The notes: a model not told the origin generated them from the sequence alone. Counted from the first letter of the stretch, positions 1 to 13,770 are shown. The stretch is 64,000 nucleotides of DNA from Helichrysum umbraculigerum (GCA_949592205.1 CATIUR010000003.1:168319759-168383758), one strand, 5' to 3'. Program-made: numbers and translations.

Positions 1-1065
1 ATTACATGAATCCAATGATCTCTAAGATCACAGCAAACAAAAGTTCAATTCGGAACAAAATCAAAAAGTCCCGAAATAAGGTCCAAAAACTGTAAAATGC
101 CATTTTCGACCCCTAAACGACCTCGAATGTCCAAAAACTGACTAGGCTATATCATATAGCTTTGATCAGTGGGTCGTTTTCGAGTGACCATGTAAATTTC
201 AGCCCAATCGGAGTTTAAAGATAATTTGTCAATTTTTCCGTGGCAAAAATCACTACTAAACACTTATGCACTTTTGAAATTTTACAAAAAGTACTGACAA
301 ACGCGATCCAGAAAACAATGGTGGGATCGCGTTCCTATTTGTAAAATCATTCTGTGATAATTTATAACTAAGCAACTCCGGACAAATTCTTGGGATCGCG
401 TTTGAGCCTTTTTCAGCTCATCTTCATCCCTGATCAAACCCTAACCTACGGGTTTAATACCCAAAACACTCAAAACTCGATTTCAAACCGTTATATATCA
501 CAATTAACTTCGTATAAACATTATATAACAGTTATAACATGATTTCTAACATCTAATTCTTCAAAATCATCAATTCACCCTATTTCAATCAAAATCAAAT
601 TCTTAAATACTCAAGAACACTTACTGATTGAAGAATATACTGATGATAATCTGTCCATGGTGAAGTTTCACGAGAATCACAACTTCCTGATTTGATTTCT
701 AATTTGATTTGGAGGTTTTCTGAGAGTTTCTGTGAGTTTTGAAGTTTCTAAATGAACTTTCCTAAAATGGAAAGTTAAATATATAGTCGGTTCACAAACC
801 GCCTTCAATATACGGGTATAATTTAATACCCCATCTCAATCTATTGTCTGAAACCCGAAAATCATTTGCGAGTCCAAACATTTTATTGCACCGTCAACTA
901 TATTAATTTACAACAATTAATAATTTACTTATCACATTGGAATATTCGACTCCTATTCCAATTATTTCAACTATTTCAAACAATATTATTTCCAAACACG
1001 TTTAAATACATATTTAAATCAAGAATTAATATATAAACATCTAGGTCCATTTCGAGGATGTTACA
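1..1065. mobile_element. Right-hand part of an LTR (truncated by window edge)
   Basis: The stretch ends in GGATGTTACA, the usual ...GTTACA terminus of a plant LTR that begins TGTAAC. It has no ORF of note and is base-composition-wise distinct from the AT-rich DNA after 1065. A short inverted repeat around 302-331 (CGCGATCC ... GGGATCGCG) and a further GGGATCGCG near 393 lie inside. No primer-binding site follows at 1066, so this is either a solo LTR or the 3' LTR of an element lying to the left of the window. The left end is not visible, so family cannot be assigned. Confidence 0.5.
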
Positions 1066-2289
1066 CTTTATTTGCGCAACACCTTTCAAAATATGTTTCA
1101 AGGTGCGCAATATAATTTCAAATTTTGTTCCAATGTGCAACGTACAATCAATAAAGCGTTAGATACAAATAAGATAAAACATGAAAAAAGGTGAAACACT
1201 TATACTCTATGTTATATTAGTTGTACATTGCACACATTGGAACGTAAATCAGAAGTATGTTGAGCATCTTGAGTATTTACAAAGTACATTGCGCACATGT
1301 GTGCATTTTAAATGGATAACTGATTTTTTTGATTTTTACCGTTTTGTATATCTAATGTCGAATATCTAATATCTAATACTATTAATAATGCATGTTAGAT
1401 GTTAAGTCTTAAAATATTATAATATATACGAATTACTCATTTACCTCCTTTTAATCCAATAACTAATATAACATTTCTTCACCTACGAAAGTTTTTATAC
1501 CAAATATAATTATTTGCATGTATATTATTGTCATAACAAAATTGTTTCAATAAATCAGAACATCTATTATATTAAGAAGAAGAAATGTTATCACAATTCA
1601 AGGATGACATGCCGTTTAACCAAAATAATGTTGCACGTAATAAATAAATATAAAAAAAATTGGTTAGAGGAATGCTAGATTCACTCAAAGTTTATAAAAT
1701 AAAATCCACAAAATGATATGGTATAATAGGTGGTCCAATCAAAAGTTACACTTTATCTCTTAATATTTATTGGTCCGCCTCAGATTGTGAATTTTATTTT
1801 TGTAAAAATATGTGAACATATCAATTGGTTATTAATGCTTCATTGCGCAAGTAATTGCTAATTATTTATTTAGTATTTACAAATTTATAAATATGGAAAT
1901 TTTGAAAAAGGAAAAAGAAAAAGAAAAGTGAAATTCAAAATAAATACAGCATGCAAATAACTCTTTAATTAAAAAAGCTATTTTTAGGTAAGAAAAAAGA
2001 ACGCAATTTCCAAAACTAAACTCTTAAATGTTGACAAAGTTAGCAACATCAGAAGTGGACCCCACAGAACACAACGTCTCTCGTGAGGTCGTCCACACCC
2101 TATAATTCCCAAACAAAAGTATAATAAAATAAAAGAATTCTTCGATGTCCGTGCCAAAATATAAATACAAAATAAAATATAATAATTCAGTCTACTTATC
2201 TGGATACGCTAGTTGACCTCTTACTGAAACAATGATAAGTACGACAACTTATCAAATCCCTAATCCCCTTTCCCTATCATCATCAGTTG
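1066..2289. other. AT-rich intergenic DNA upstream of the TOPLESS-related gene
   Basis: I see no coding exon, RNA gene or complete mobile element here. The few short ORFs have no recognisable similarity and AT-driven composition. The last few hundred bases should include the distal promoter of the gene starting at 2743. Confidence 0.5.
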
Positions 2290-2742
2290 TATTTATATCT
2301 GTGTCTCGAATGGTTCTTCGCTTCACACCTCGTTCACTTTCTCTCTCTAAAAACACATCACTTTCTCTCTCTAGAAATTAAACCTAAAATTTCATTTTCT
2401 CTCTCTCTAAAAACCCTACGATCTGCTCAATTTCTCATCAAAAAGTAACAACAACAGCACCTTTCTAATAATCTTATCAATTTCAGCCACACACGCATCT
2501 AATTTATTGTATGATGATAATCGATTGTGTTTGTAGATTACGAATTTACTGAATTTATATATGTATAGATATTGATGATTCTGTATGTATTGATTGTGAA
2601 TTTTAGTTTTTTTTGGTTGAATTAGGGTTTTGTTTGACCTGTTTAGCTGAATTTGAAATAAATTATTGTTTTAATTCTCCGATCTGTGATGATTTTAGGT
2701 ATTTATCTGATTGTTTGATTTGATTGCAGTTTTCGGAAAGTT
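2290..2742 (+). promoter_or_regulatory. Probable 5' UTR with CT repeats and a leader intron (TOPLESS-related gene)
   Basis: From about 2336 to 2415 the + strand is rich in CTCTCT runs, typical of plant core promoters and 5' leaders. An in-leader splice acceptor is visible just before the start codon: TTGATTGCAG ends at 2729 and is followed by 13 bases and then the ATG at 2743. This implies a 5' UTR intron; GTAACA near 2443 is a possible donor but is not certain. Transcription start and leader exon limits are inferred, not seen. Confidence 0.5.
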
Positions 2743-5700
2743 ATGTCTTCTCTCAGTAGAGAGCTTGTGTTTTTAATACTTCAGTTTCTAGATGAAGAGA
2801 AGTTTAAAGAGACTGTTCATCGGTAAGGTTTATTTATCTTTTTACTTTTTAAATTGATGTATATGTATTTATCTATTTATATAGATACAGAGTAGTGTTC
2901 CTGTAAGAACACTTCAGAATGGTAAGACCGATCAAGTTTTCTAATTTTTAACAATATAAATAGACAATTACAAAGTTGACATTTTTATACCTCAATTAAT
3001 GAGATATACATAGATGCATGGTGTAAAGTCTTACGATAAGTTGAAAGTTGTAGATTTACAAATTAAGTATATATGCACAGAGAATAGATGCTTGCAAATC
3101 AAAAGTTGTGATTTTGTTGACTTTAAAGGTTCAAATGCTATTAAGCACTTCAATGGAGATTTAGAAGTATACACTACCGTGGAGTTGTCCACTTACGCGA
3201 TTTAACTAAATAAACTTGACCGATCTTTCCGTTTCTGTTAAGTGTTTTTATTTGATCCTCCTTCTCTACATATAAGAAATAAGAAATGACAAATGGTAAT
3301 TGTTAGTCATGATGTGCTGTTTTTGTGTAAACTACTTTTGTATTTGCTTCTGTAGGTTGGAGCAAGAATCAGGATTTTTCTTTAATATGCGATTCTTTGA
3401 AGAAATGGTGACGAATGGCGATTGGGATGAGGTGGAAAAGTATCTGTCTGGATTCACGAAGGTCGATGATAATAGATACTCAATGAAAATCTTCTTTGAG
3501 ATTCGGAAGCAGAAGTACCTCGAAGCCCTAGATAAGTATGTAGTAATACTACCTTTTGTTGTTGAAACGTGTTTATAAGTCTGCATTGCATCTATTAATA
3601 TTAATGCTACTGAATGTGTACTTATGCAGTTATGTTTTCAAATTTTAAGTTTCGTGATAAACTCTTATAATCTGATCAATTTGTAGGAAGGATCGTGCTA
3701 AAGCTGTTGAAATTCTCGTGAAGGACTTGAAAGTGTTTTCCGCTTTTAATGAGGATCTCTTTAAGGAAATAACTCAGCTTTTGACTCTAGAGAACTTCAG
3801 GTTTGTAAGGATTGTGCAATCCTTGATATTAATTTTGTACTATAAAAAATAAATAAATAAATACTTGCTTACAGGGACAATGAGCAACTATCAAAATATG
3901 GAGACACCAAGTCTGCTAGGGGTATAATGCTCGGTGAGCTAAAGAAACTGATTGAAGCAAATCCTCTGTTTCGTGATAAGCTAAATTTTCCTAGCTTAAA
4001 GAATTCAAGACTGCGAACACTTATCAACCAAAGGTTCTTATCTTGTCTATTATTGCCTTGCTTTTTAGTTTTCTTTCAGGACTTCCCTTTGATATTTAGT
4101 TTTGGATTGTAGTCTGAACTGGCAGCACCAACTGTGTAAGAACCCGAAGCCGAATCCGGATATAAAGACGCTGTTTGTTGACCATTCTTGTGGACAGTCA
4201 CAGCCTAATGGTGCGCGGGCACCATCTCCTGTAACTAATCCTTTGATGGGATCTGTACCAAAGCCTGCAGGATTTCCCCCTCTTGGTGTTCATGGCGTAA
4301 GTGGAATTATCCTTTCATGGTCGTTTAAATTTTATACTCGAAACTGATGTTCTAATATTTACTGAATTATACCTCTTTTGTATTTTAAGCCTTTTCAGCC
4401 AGCACCTGCAACTCTGCCATCTTCTCTTGCTGGTTGGATGGCAAATCCAACCCCTGTGCCCCACCCATCAGTATCATCTGGTCCTATAGGTTTCGCTCCT
4501 CCTAATAATGCTGGTAAGGCTTTTTTGTTTTGTTCTTCCTTCCTTTTTAAAATTGCGACGGTATATAGAATCCCAAATAAACTTATCAAGTGCTATTTTT
4601 CTGAATAAAATTGGTTTTCCTCGTCTTTTTATTAAATTGAAGCTTTATTAAAGCGGCCAAGGACTCCTCCAACTAATAATCCAGCTGTAGATTATCAAAC
4701 TGCTGACTCTGAACATGTGATGAAGAGAACGAGGACATTTGGTATCTCTGATGAAGTATGACACTATACCGGTTTTTTGTGTTTTTTTTACACTACTAGA
4801 ATAAATCATGATCTCTTATTATCTTAATGTTTGTGTGTATAGCCGCCTCTCAAAATTTAACTGCTCAGTTGATTGAATTAATTTAAGCTTAGTCTTATTC
4901 TTTGTTTCAAGAATGGAAGAACATTAATTGTCTTATATACTGATTTTAACTATTCTTACGGTAACCAGTCAATTGTTTTCCATATATTGACTGGATGGAT
5001 TGCTGTTCTTAGCAGGTCAATCACATGCCCGTAAACATGTTACCTGTTGGTTATATGGGTCAAAGTCATGGTCAAAGCTCTTACTCATCAGATGATTTAC
5101 CTAAGGCTGTAGTGATGACCCTAAATCAGGGGTCCGTTGTCAAAAGTATGGATTTCCATCCAGTTCAGCAAATTCTGCTTCTTGGTTAGTTTCCCTTTTC
5201 TATGCGCTCCAGAAATTAAATTTCTGTTATTTTATGGTTTAGCTTTTAAAACTTTTAATGCTTCTAATTGGTAAAGTATCTTATGTCTTATGTTATCTAA
5301 TTTTTGGTTTGTCTTCATCAATATCAGTTGGGTCGAGCAATGGAGAAATCATGATATGGGAGCTCGGTAGCAGGGAGAAGCTTGCCCACAAGAATTTCAA
5401 GGTTTGGGATCTTGGCGCTTGTTCAATGCCTCTGCAGGTTTGTGTGAAACTTTTTATTTTTATCTTTCTTCAGAAACATTTCCTTCGTAACCATAAAAGA
5501 TCTTGATATGCATTGGATGTTGACTTTGACTTGCGTTTGAAATAGGCATCTTTGACCAATGACAATAGCGCGTCAATTAATCGTGTAACATGGAGCCCTG
5601 ATGGAACACTGTTTGGTAATATAAATGATTGTTTTTTTCCCTACTGTTATATGTTCGTTAATATGTAGTTCGTTAATGTAACCTATAATTATAAGATGAG

Positions 5701-8700
5701 AAATTGTCAGAAACTTGCATTCTTATGTTGGAACTTCCATATAGGTGTTGCATACTCAAAGCACATTGTACAAATATACTCTTATCATGGCGGTGATGAT
5801 CTGCGAAACCACTTGGAGGTTTGTGTGTGCTCACTATCTTGTTTAATCTTCAAATTCGTTACCTCTCTAAAAATTTAAGTGGGGCAGGCTGACAGCTTGC
5901 ATTTGTTTAATTGGATGTCTATGACTCATATGCGCAGTATTTTATTTTAAGTGGTTTTTTTGTACAGATTGATGCTCATGGTGGCAGTGTTAATGATCTT
6001 GCCTTTTCTTATCCCAACAAACAACTTTGCATTGTGACATGTGGAGATGATAGATTAATTAAGGTTTGTCTTCTACCGGGTTTGCTTTCCTTCTAAATCA
6101 CATGCTGTTGAAATCCTTTCGTATAATATGAAGCTTTTTATTACAGGTGTGGGATGCAGTAACAGGGACAAAACAATATACATTTGAGGGTCATGATGCA
6201 CCGGTATATTCTATTTGTCCACATTTCAAAGAAAACATTCAGGTATTATCAATCTCTAGAAGTGGCGATTAATGAAGTTAGTATAAATAGTTTTAGTCCG
6301 TTTCATGAATTGATTACTATGCTATTATGTTGTGTAAACAGTACTAAAATATTTATGCATTACGTAGAAGCTGCTAATTTGTTTTCTCAATTATTCGTTG
6401 TACCAGTTTATCTTCTCAACAGCAACTGATGGGAAAATCAAGGCGTGGTTGTATGACAATATGGGTTCAAGAGTGGACTATGATGCTCCTGGTCATTCAT
6501 CCACTACAATGGCATATAGTGCCGACGGAACAAGGTTTTAAAACTTGATCTCCATGCTCTTTTGATTTTCTATGCTTTAGGTGAAAGTTTTAACCCATTT
6601 AGAGAAAATGGGTTAAAGTAGCTTAAATTTATTTTAAATGAAAAAAATCTTCTAAACTATTATTTTTTTTTGTAATTAAAAAATATTTTTACACAACTTA
6701 GTGAAATTACAATCTCATCTGGAATGGAAGACCTCCCATCCACCGACTACAAGACTGCAGCCTAATTCCCAAGTTAGCTTGACGTTTTTGTAATCATGTT
6801 TGACTTTAAATTTTTATTATAGTTTCGGGAAAAAAAATTCCAGGCCAATATAACCCCGAAATGAACCAAATGTACCCATGTTGACATGTTACCCAATCTC
6901 CCTTGCTACCTCTATTTGGTTTGGTCTTGGAGGCATATTCTGGCTTTCTATGATGTTAAATAAAATATCTGTTTGATGATGTTTGCTCAACTAATAGGTT
7001 ATTCTCTTGTGGAACTAATAAAGAAGGAGAGTCATACATTGTTGAATGGAATGAAAGTGAAGGAGCTGTGAAGCGTACATATAATGGGCTTGGCAAACGA
7101 TCAGTTGAGGTTGTGCAGTTCGATACTACCAAGAATCGTTTTCTTGCGGCTGGTGATGAGTTTATGGTTAAGTTTTGGGATATGGACAATGTGAACATAT
7201 TGACTACAACGGATGCTGATGGTGGTTTATCGGTACTCTTTGATATTTTCATTTTATTATTCCCTTTTTAATGTATGTGATTTCGCGTCACGGGTCAAAA
7301 GAGCTCGACTCTAGATGTCAGCATCTTTATACTTTCTTGGTAATAAGCTACTGTTAGAAATATGATTACGAGTTTATATAATTTCAATAATAATTTTATT
7401 CTTCAGAAAATATGATTTAGGAGACTTCTTGCATTTGAAAACACACTTTGGACTACTTTTGGTTCGTTTTTTTAAGCTATTTTTTTGTTGCCTGTTTGAC
7501 CTTTAGATATTAGGTATAGCTCGAATTGACCATTCATAAGCGAATGGGTTGAAATTTCCATGACTACTCAACTGATTGTTGGCTGTTGATGTATATGCAG
7601 GCTTCCCCTTGTATAAGATTCAATAAAGAAGGGATATTGATGGCTGTTTCAACAAATGATAATGGCATAAAAATTCTTGCTAATCCAGATGGAATTAGGT
7701 TACTAAGGACCATGGAGAATCGACCTTTTGATGCTTCTAGAGTTGCCTCTGGATCTGCATCTGTTGTGAAGGTAATGGGTTCTTACGTCTTTCATCTTGT
7801 TTGTTTCTCTATAATGTCTTACTGAAATGTTCGACATATTTACAGAGCCCCATGATGAGCATGTTTGGTGCTGCTAATACATCTGTGGGACCAAGTATTA
7901 TGGATAGGGTTACACCAGTGCCCCCCATGATTTCGATGGTAAGTATTTTTTTCTTGTGATTGTTTGATGAATACTGTTTAACATGGCTTGGGGTTGGCAT
8001 TGGGTTGGAATTAGACAGAACTTGACTCAAACGGGTCTAGTCAGATGGGTTTTGGTTTTGATCTGGCTGATCTTAAAGCTGACTGTGAATCAATTATGTA
8101 TCTGGGTCTTAACTTGTGCTCTTTATATAAATATTTTCTCATGGGTGTACCTGTAGAATGGTGACAATCGAAGTCCTATAGACGTGAAACCTAGAATAGG
8201 AGATGAAGCCATGGAAAAATCCAGAATCTGGAAACTAACTGAAATTACAGAACCGGCACAGTGTCGCTCCTTAAGGCTTCCTGACAGTACATCTTCAGCA
8301 ATGCGGGTATTTTCACCCTTCACCTTTTATTGGTAGCACTGTTATCATCAATATATCTGCGAGGAAGCATATCAAAATTTTCATTTATCATCATCATAGT
8401 GATTTTGATCTCTCCATTTTTGTATATTCTTGAATAAGACATTGGTAATAGCCAATTTGCTAGGTTTGACCAGAAATGTTTGTTTTATCAACCTGGTTTA
8501 TCTTGTTCCCACTTTTTGTCCAGGTTTCAAGATTGATATACACAAATTCAGGACTTGCCATATTAGCTCTAGCTGCCAATGCTGTCCATAAACTATGGAA
8601 ATGGCAAAGGAATGACCGTAATTCATCTGGGAAGGTATTTATATGTAACATTCTGAATTCCATTTTTGGATGTTAACCTATATTTTTACTTAACACATTT

Positions 8701-11700
8701 TATCCTTTTTAGGCCACTGCTAACATCATACCTCAGCTATGGCAACCAACAAGTGGTATATTGATGACTAATGATATCAGTGATACAAACCCTGAAGATG
8801 CCATTTCCTGCTTTGCATTGTCGAAGAATGATTCCTATGTTATGTCTGCTTCTGGCGGGAAAATCTCTTTGTTCAATATGATGACGTTTAAGGTAAGATG
8901 GCTGTTGTGTGTCTTAAAGAAGGGCAGTTTTGTTCCAAATGGATAACAGTTGGGCCATTTTGTATTTTGCTGACCCACAAAAACTTCGTTGTCCTTTTTA
9001 TTTTGTTTTTTTGCAACTTAAGTACTAAATATGATTACGAAAGCTATACTGTTGAAATAATTATTTTAAGTTTCTGGAATGAAATTATTTAGGAGTGGTT
9101 TTAAGTTCTTAATACTTTTGACCTGTTACATCGCCATTGTGTAGTTTAATATTTTTCCATATAATACGGTTATCATGAAATTAAACGAATAAGTTAGCAG
9201 GCCACCTGACTTGAGTCCCTTAATAAAACGATATCTTTCATCCATCTCATCCATCTTGCCACATCTGGTAATTTATATCAATGTGTATTCTGAGTGACTT
9301 AAATGGCTATTTGCAGCATAGTTCTGCCTTATGTCATGCAGTAATATTAAGCTGTCTTGGTCAACGGTGAAATAACTCAGGCGCTGAGATGAAAATCATT
9401 TTTTTTATACCTCAAGGGCCTTGGCCTCTGTCTGGACATAATAAGCAGTTAAAGAAAGATACAGATCTTTACTACTCTTGATTATTAGTTGCTAATAAAA
9501 TTTGAACATCTCTCTGATTCTTTGTACCTTAACTATAGATTTTCTATGCCCCTTCTTTATTTTTTATTTTATTTTATTTGATACATCCACATATTGTTTT
9601 CTTGATTTGCACAGACTATGACTACATTCATGCCTCCACCGCCTGCAGCAACTTTTTTGGCATTCCACCCGCAAGATAACAACATTATTGCCATTGGCAT
9701 GGATGATTCTTCTATTCAAATATATAATGTCAGAGTCGATGAGGTTGTTCATAGCTCTTATTCAAAAATAAGTCTCGAGTGAAGTTTATTCAACACATGA
9801 AGTGATGTTAATTATTTTTATGAGCAGGTCAAAACGAAGCTTAAAGGCCATAGTAAACGGATAACGGGTCTGGCCTTCTCCAATGTGCTCAATGTGCTAG
9901 TATCTTCTGGTGCTGATTCTCAGGTAAGAGAAACTGGATGACCTTTGGTCCTGGTTTGTTGATATTTTTTCATCAAATCGTTAAAAGTTGATACAGTTGA
10001 TAGTCTCTGAGGAGAGAGCAATATTATGTATCATTCATGTAAGACAGGTGGCAAAATGTATAGATTTTGGTCTGGGTTGGGTTGACCCAAAACAGTCTAT
10101 CTAAAATTCTTACTTTTGTTATAACTAGTGTATCAAATATGACAACGGATGTTAACATCATTTAACTTGCTGTTTATTTTTGATAACATGCTGAAGGAGG
10201 TTTACATTGAGCGACTCCTGACTCATTTGATCTGTACAAACTGTTTGACCTGTTTAGAAGCTTGTATTCATTTTTATATTTTACCTGTCTGATCCTTAGA
10301 TTGATAAGCGTTACCAAATTGACCCATTATGCTCACGGGTCAAAGTTGCCTACACTACAATATGTGGCTTCACTGGGATAAAATTGTGTACAGTCTGAAC
10401 TTTATCTTTGTGTGTAGTTGTGTGTTTGGAACACAAGTGGATGGGAAAAGCAAACAAGTAAACACTTGCAAATTCCAGCAGGACGTGTGGCTGCTCCCCT
10501 TGCTGATACCCGTGTGCAGTTTCACCAAGATCAGACACACTTGCTTGCCGTCCATGAAACTCAGATAGCCGTTTATGAAGCACCTAAAATGGAATCACCT
10601 AAACAGGTATGTTTCACTATCTCCGGGAAGATTATCACCACCATTTTACGATGTTATGGTGTTGCATTTTAGCTTAAGTTTGAAAAAAGTATGTAAATAT
10701 TGCCATTCTTTGAGTTTCTCCAAGAAACATGCAATACTAGGTTCTATATACTTTGTGATGGATTATAAAAACCGTAGGAAGTCTAATGATAAATTGTAAT
10801 ATGTTAAAGGTGGTGTTGCATGTGCGTTTTGAAATTGGTTATCTAATTGACTTGTGGCTGAATATCACGTTTTCAATCTCAAATCGAAGTTAGGCATCTA
10901 TTAGTTTCTTTTTGTTAATGAAGAAATCCCTACTTTCTATTCGTGTAGTCGTGTTTCAAATCCGATAGTTTTTGATTCATATGAATTTATTTCATTTATA
11001 CGGTTGCTCTTGTTACTAACTGCATTGTAGTCCCTACATGTTCAATGAGATTATTTTATTAATAAATTTAGTCGTGATGAACATCTGATGCAACTTTGTC
11101 TTTAATGTCCTCTAAATAGTGGTTTCCGCCAGAGACAAGTGGTTTGATCACGCACGCTACTTATTCATGCGATAGCAAATCAATATTTGTCGGTTTCGAA
11201 GATGGAAGTGTTGGTATTCTTACTGGATCAACACTTAGGTTGCGATGTCGGATCAGTTCAACTGCATATTTGCCAAACAATCCAAAGTAAGTGTTTCCTT
11301 GGTGTATTTGTATACCTTCAGATTTCATTAACTTCACTTTGTGCTACAAAAGTTACATTATTTCCATCTCACATGTTCCCCATGGTTTCAACGTTTTGGC
11401 TAAGAAAAAAGTAAAATACTGGTTTGACAACTTTGCTGTTGTTTATCTATTGTTGTATAAGTGGCACAAAGCCAAAAATGATGTTATTGGCCTAACCTAG
11501 AGGTGGCAAAATGGGCAGGCTAGGTAATGGGTCAAAGTTAACTAGTAACAATCTTAGTCCATACTTGTGACTTTTTCTACTCAAGTACCAATTATGATCT
11601 AAAAAACATTTACATTTTCTCTTTCAATAATAATCTAATAAGATTTAAAAAATGATTTAGGAGGTCTTTAGGGGAAATAATCTAAGTAGTGTATCAAATT

Positions 11701-12005
11701 ACAAAAGTACATGCAAGAACCCAGATCGACCAATTCATAAGTTAAAGGGTCGAATTCCACACCACTTGTTTGTTGTTTCTGATACCATATGATTTTGCAG
11801 TTTGAGGGTGCATCCACTTGTCATTGCTGCACATCCATCTGAAGTTGACCAATTTGCATTGGGACTTAGCGATGGTGGTGTCTGTGTTATCGAGCCACTG
11901 GAGTCGGAAGGGAAATGGGGCACCCCACCTCCACTAGAAAATGGTGCCGGACCAAGCAATACTGCTCCTGTTGCAGCAAGTACAACCGATCAAGTACAGA
12001 GGTAA
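2743..12005 (+). CDS. TPR: TOPLESS-related transcriptional corepressor (TPR1/TPR4-like)
   Basis: Groucho/Tup1-type nuclear corepressor that is recruited by EAR-motif repressors (Aux/IAA, NINJA/JAZ and others). I read 25 coding exons with GT-AG junctions, joining in frame to 1140 aa: 2743-2822, 3356-3535, 3687-3800, 3875-4033, 4113-4296, 4390-4513, 4643-4755, 5016-5184, 5328-5437, 5546-5615, 5745-5818, 5968-6063, 6147-6242, 6407-6534, 6998-7232, 7601-7771, 7846-7938, 8157-8306, 8524-8634, 8713-8892, 9615-9743, 9828-9923, 10418-10606, 11120-11286, 11801-12005. The protein starts MSSLSRELVF. It has LisH (about 4-36), CTLH (about 34-92), a Pro-rich linker (about 200-300) and two WD40 propellers to about 1110. 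Arg67, Lys71 and Phe74 of the EAR-binding groove, and Asn176 (the position altered in Arabidopsis tpl-1), are all present. Family length is about 1120-1135 aa. The linker and propeller sequence resemble TPR1/TPR4 more than TPL itself; clade placement is inference. Confidence 0.96.
6580..6920. repeat. Dispersed MITE-like repeat copy in intron 14 of the TOPLESS-related gene
   Basis: Intron 14 (6535-6997) contains a stretch that starts near AAAATGGGTTAAAG and ends near ACCCAATCTCCCTTGCTACCTC. The ends are inverted relatives of each other and of the GGTGGCAAAATGGG repeats listed elsewhere in this window. Exact edges and target duplication are not clear. Confidence 0.4.
10045..10345. repeat. Dispersed MITE-like repeat copy in intron 22 of the TOPLESS-related gene
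   Basis: Begins with AGGTGGCAAAATG near 10046, continues with GGGTTGGGTTGACCC and ends near CGGGTCAAAGTTGCC at about 10350. It shares the GGTGGCAAAATG head and CGGGTCAAA tail with several other copies in the window. Edges are approximate. Confidence 0.45.
11500..11757. repeat. Dispersed MITE-like repeat copy in intron 24 of the TOPLESS-related gene
   Basis: Starts with AGAGGTGGCAAAATGGGCAGG at about 11501, followed by TAATGGGTCAAAG. The right end is weak (AAAGGGTCGAATTCC near 11757), so this copy may be 3'-truncated or rearranged. It is the clearest head sequence of the family. Confidence 0.5.
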
Positions 12006-13460
12006 CTTCAACTTTTTGCTGAAAGATGCAAAAAATTTAGGTACAGTAGCGTGTAGAGGATGATCCATTAGAAATTAGTTTAGATGCAAACACTAAAATT
12101 ATAATGAATATCTAGACATGATGTTAGACTCAGGAGTAGAAAGAGTTTGTTGTCATGGTGTAAATTTTATTAACGGGCAAAAAATGTTGTTTTAATTTAT
12201 AATATTGGGAATGATTGAAGGCTATGTTTATGGCCTCGAGTTTTTCATTTAGTTTTTACTTTTTCTGAAATATACGTGTTCATCTGCTCGAAAGAGTAAG
12301 GTAGCTGTTTTGCTTTCAAGTTTCTCCAATGCTGACATATGAACACGCTTTAGATGAAGTTTTATTAGTATTTGATGAGTTATGACACCTATTTGTCGTG
12401 GTTTTGGTTTATAACGATTATGTGCTTGAACTTGGCTTGATCAAGAAAATTTAGGTTCCTGTCTTATAACTTAGGCTAAGCGTGAAAAGGTATTACTAGT
12501 GTAATTACTGTGGTAGTCAAATGCGCCTCACTTTCTAAACATGTTCAAGCCTCGGGATACATATCAACCATCAAAATTGATAGTTCTACAAAAAAAAATA
12601 TGCATTAACAGATTGTACTGTACAACCTGTTAATGTATATGTTTGTTGGATTTATCAATTTTGATGGTGATTATATTATTAGCCATGTATAATATGTATA
12701 GGATAGTTATAGGTTTACTCGAATGGTAAGGTTCTAATAGTTCAAATTTGCATTGACTTGTTGGTTTTAACCTTTAAAAGTTTAACCACAAAAGTTTTGA
12801 AACTTAGATAATCAAACTTTTTTTTTTTTTTGGTAAGGCACTTAGAGGACCGGATAAAGTTAGAAGGGTAAAATCAGTATAACATATAAACTCTAGGGAT
12901 TAAACCATGAAACTATTGAAGTATAAACAATAGATATACAAAGTCCACTCAAAAGGTTAAACTATCAAAAATTTGAAACTTAAGGATTCTCAAAAGGTTA
13001 AACTATCAAAAATTTGAAACTTCAGGATTAAACCATGAAGAATTTTTTTTAAAGGGTTAAAACAAAATGAGAAAAAGTTAAAACTTTGAAGATTAAATCA
13101 TTATGAACCAATTTTAAACTAAACGTATTAATGATTTAGTCTAGTATTTGAGTTTTCCTTTAGTCTAGTATTTCATACTAATCGATATGTCTTGACTTTT
13201 GGCCTTTCAAGTTCTCTTTTTCTTTTCTAGACATGTTGCAAATGGATAATTATAGGGGTCGGCTTCTGTTTCACAAAATATTTTGTGTTTTCTATCTTGA
13301 AAACAATACAAAACAAGCCAAAATAGGAGGTGTGATATTATGAATACACAAGCTTAAAGTGACACAGTATTTAACCTAACCATCAAGTAAAGTTCGGTCT
13401 AGCAACAAATGGCTGTTACTCGCACGTCCCCATAAATATTGAAGGAAACATGCATCTAAA
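12006..13460. other. Intergenic: 3' UTR of the TOPLESS-related gene, then AT-rich DNA
   Basis: The gene's 3' UTR lies at the left. No coding exon is visible. A foldback element occurs at 12567-12668 (separate entry), and a 41-bp unit (CAAAAGGTTAAACTATC...) is tandemly repeated twice at 12950-13031. The rest is unremarkable AT-rich DNA. Confidence 0.5.
12567..12668. repeat. Foldback (long inverted repeat) element, 102 bp
   Basis: ACCATCAAAATTGATA at the left end is mirrored by TATCAATTTTGATGGT at the right end. An inner pair CATTAACAG / CTGTTAATG flanks a centre of GTACTGTAC. The whole segment can fold into one imperfect hairpin. It is probably a small foldback MITE. A small-RNA precursor is possible, but no transcription evidence exists here. 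Confidence 0.6.
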
Positions 13461-13770
13461 TCTATATCTATACTACTATATAATACATTTAACTCCCTCT
13501 CTCCTCAAAAAATTCCGAGACTAAGTAAAGTGGGTCCAACCTACTACTTATTCTCCACTAACAACACTTTTCATCAATCAAATATAAAATCTACCTACTA
13601 AACTCTTTCTTGATTGGTTACATATCAAAGTGGACATTTATAGTCCATCCCAAAATAGTAATGTGGACATTTTAAATGGGACGGACAGAGTACACTATGT
13701 TTTTATATAAAAACATTCATTTGCACCTTCACCCACCGTCACCACTTTCACCGCTGCATTGCGCGGGTAT
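13461..13770 (+). mobile_element. Non-autonomous Helitron-like remnant
   Basis: The left end TCTATATCTATACTACTA, preceded by A, matches the 5'-TC end common to plant Helitrons. The right portion contains GCATTGCGCGGGTAT, the usual GC-rich subterminal hairpin region. The final CTAG is not present, so the 3' end is decayed or lost. There is no coding capacity. Confidence 0.5.
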
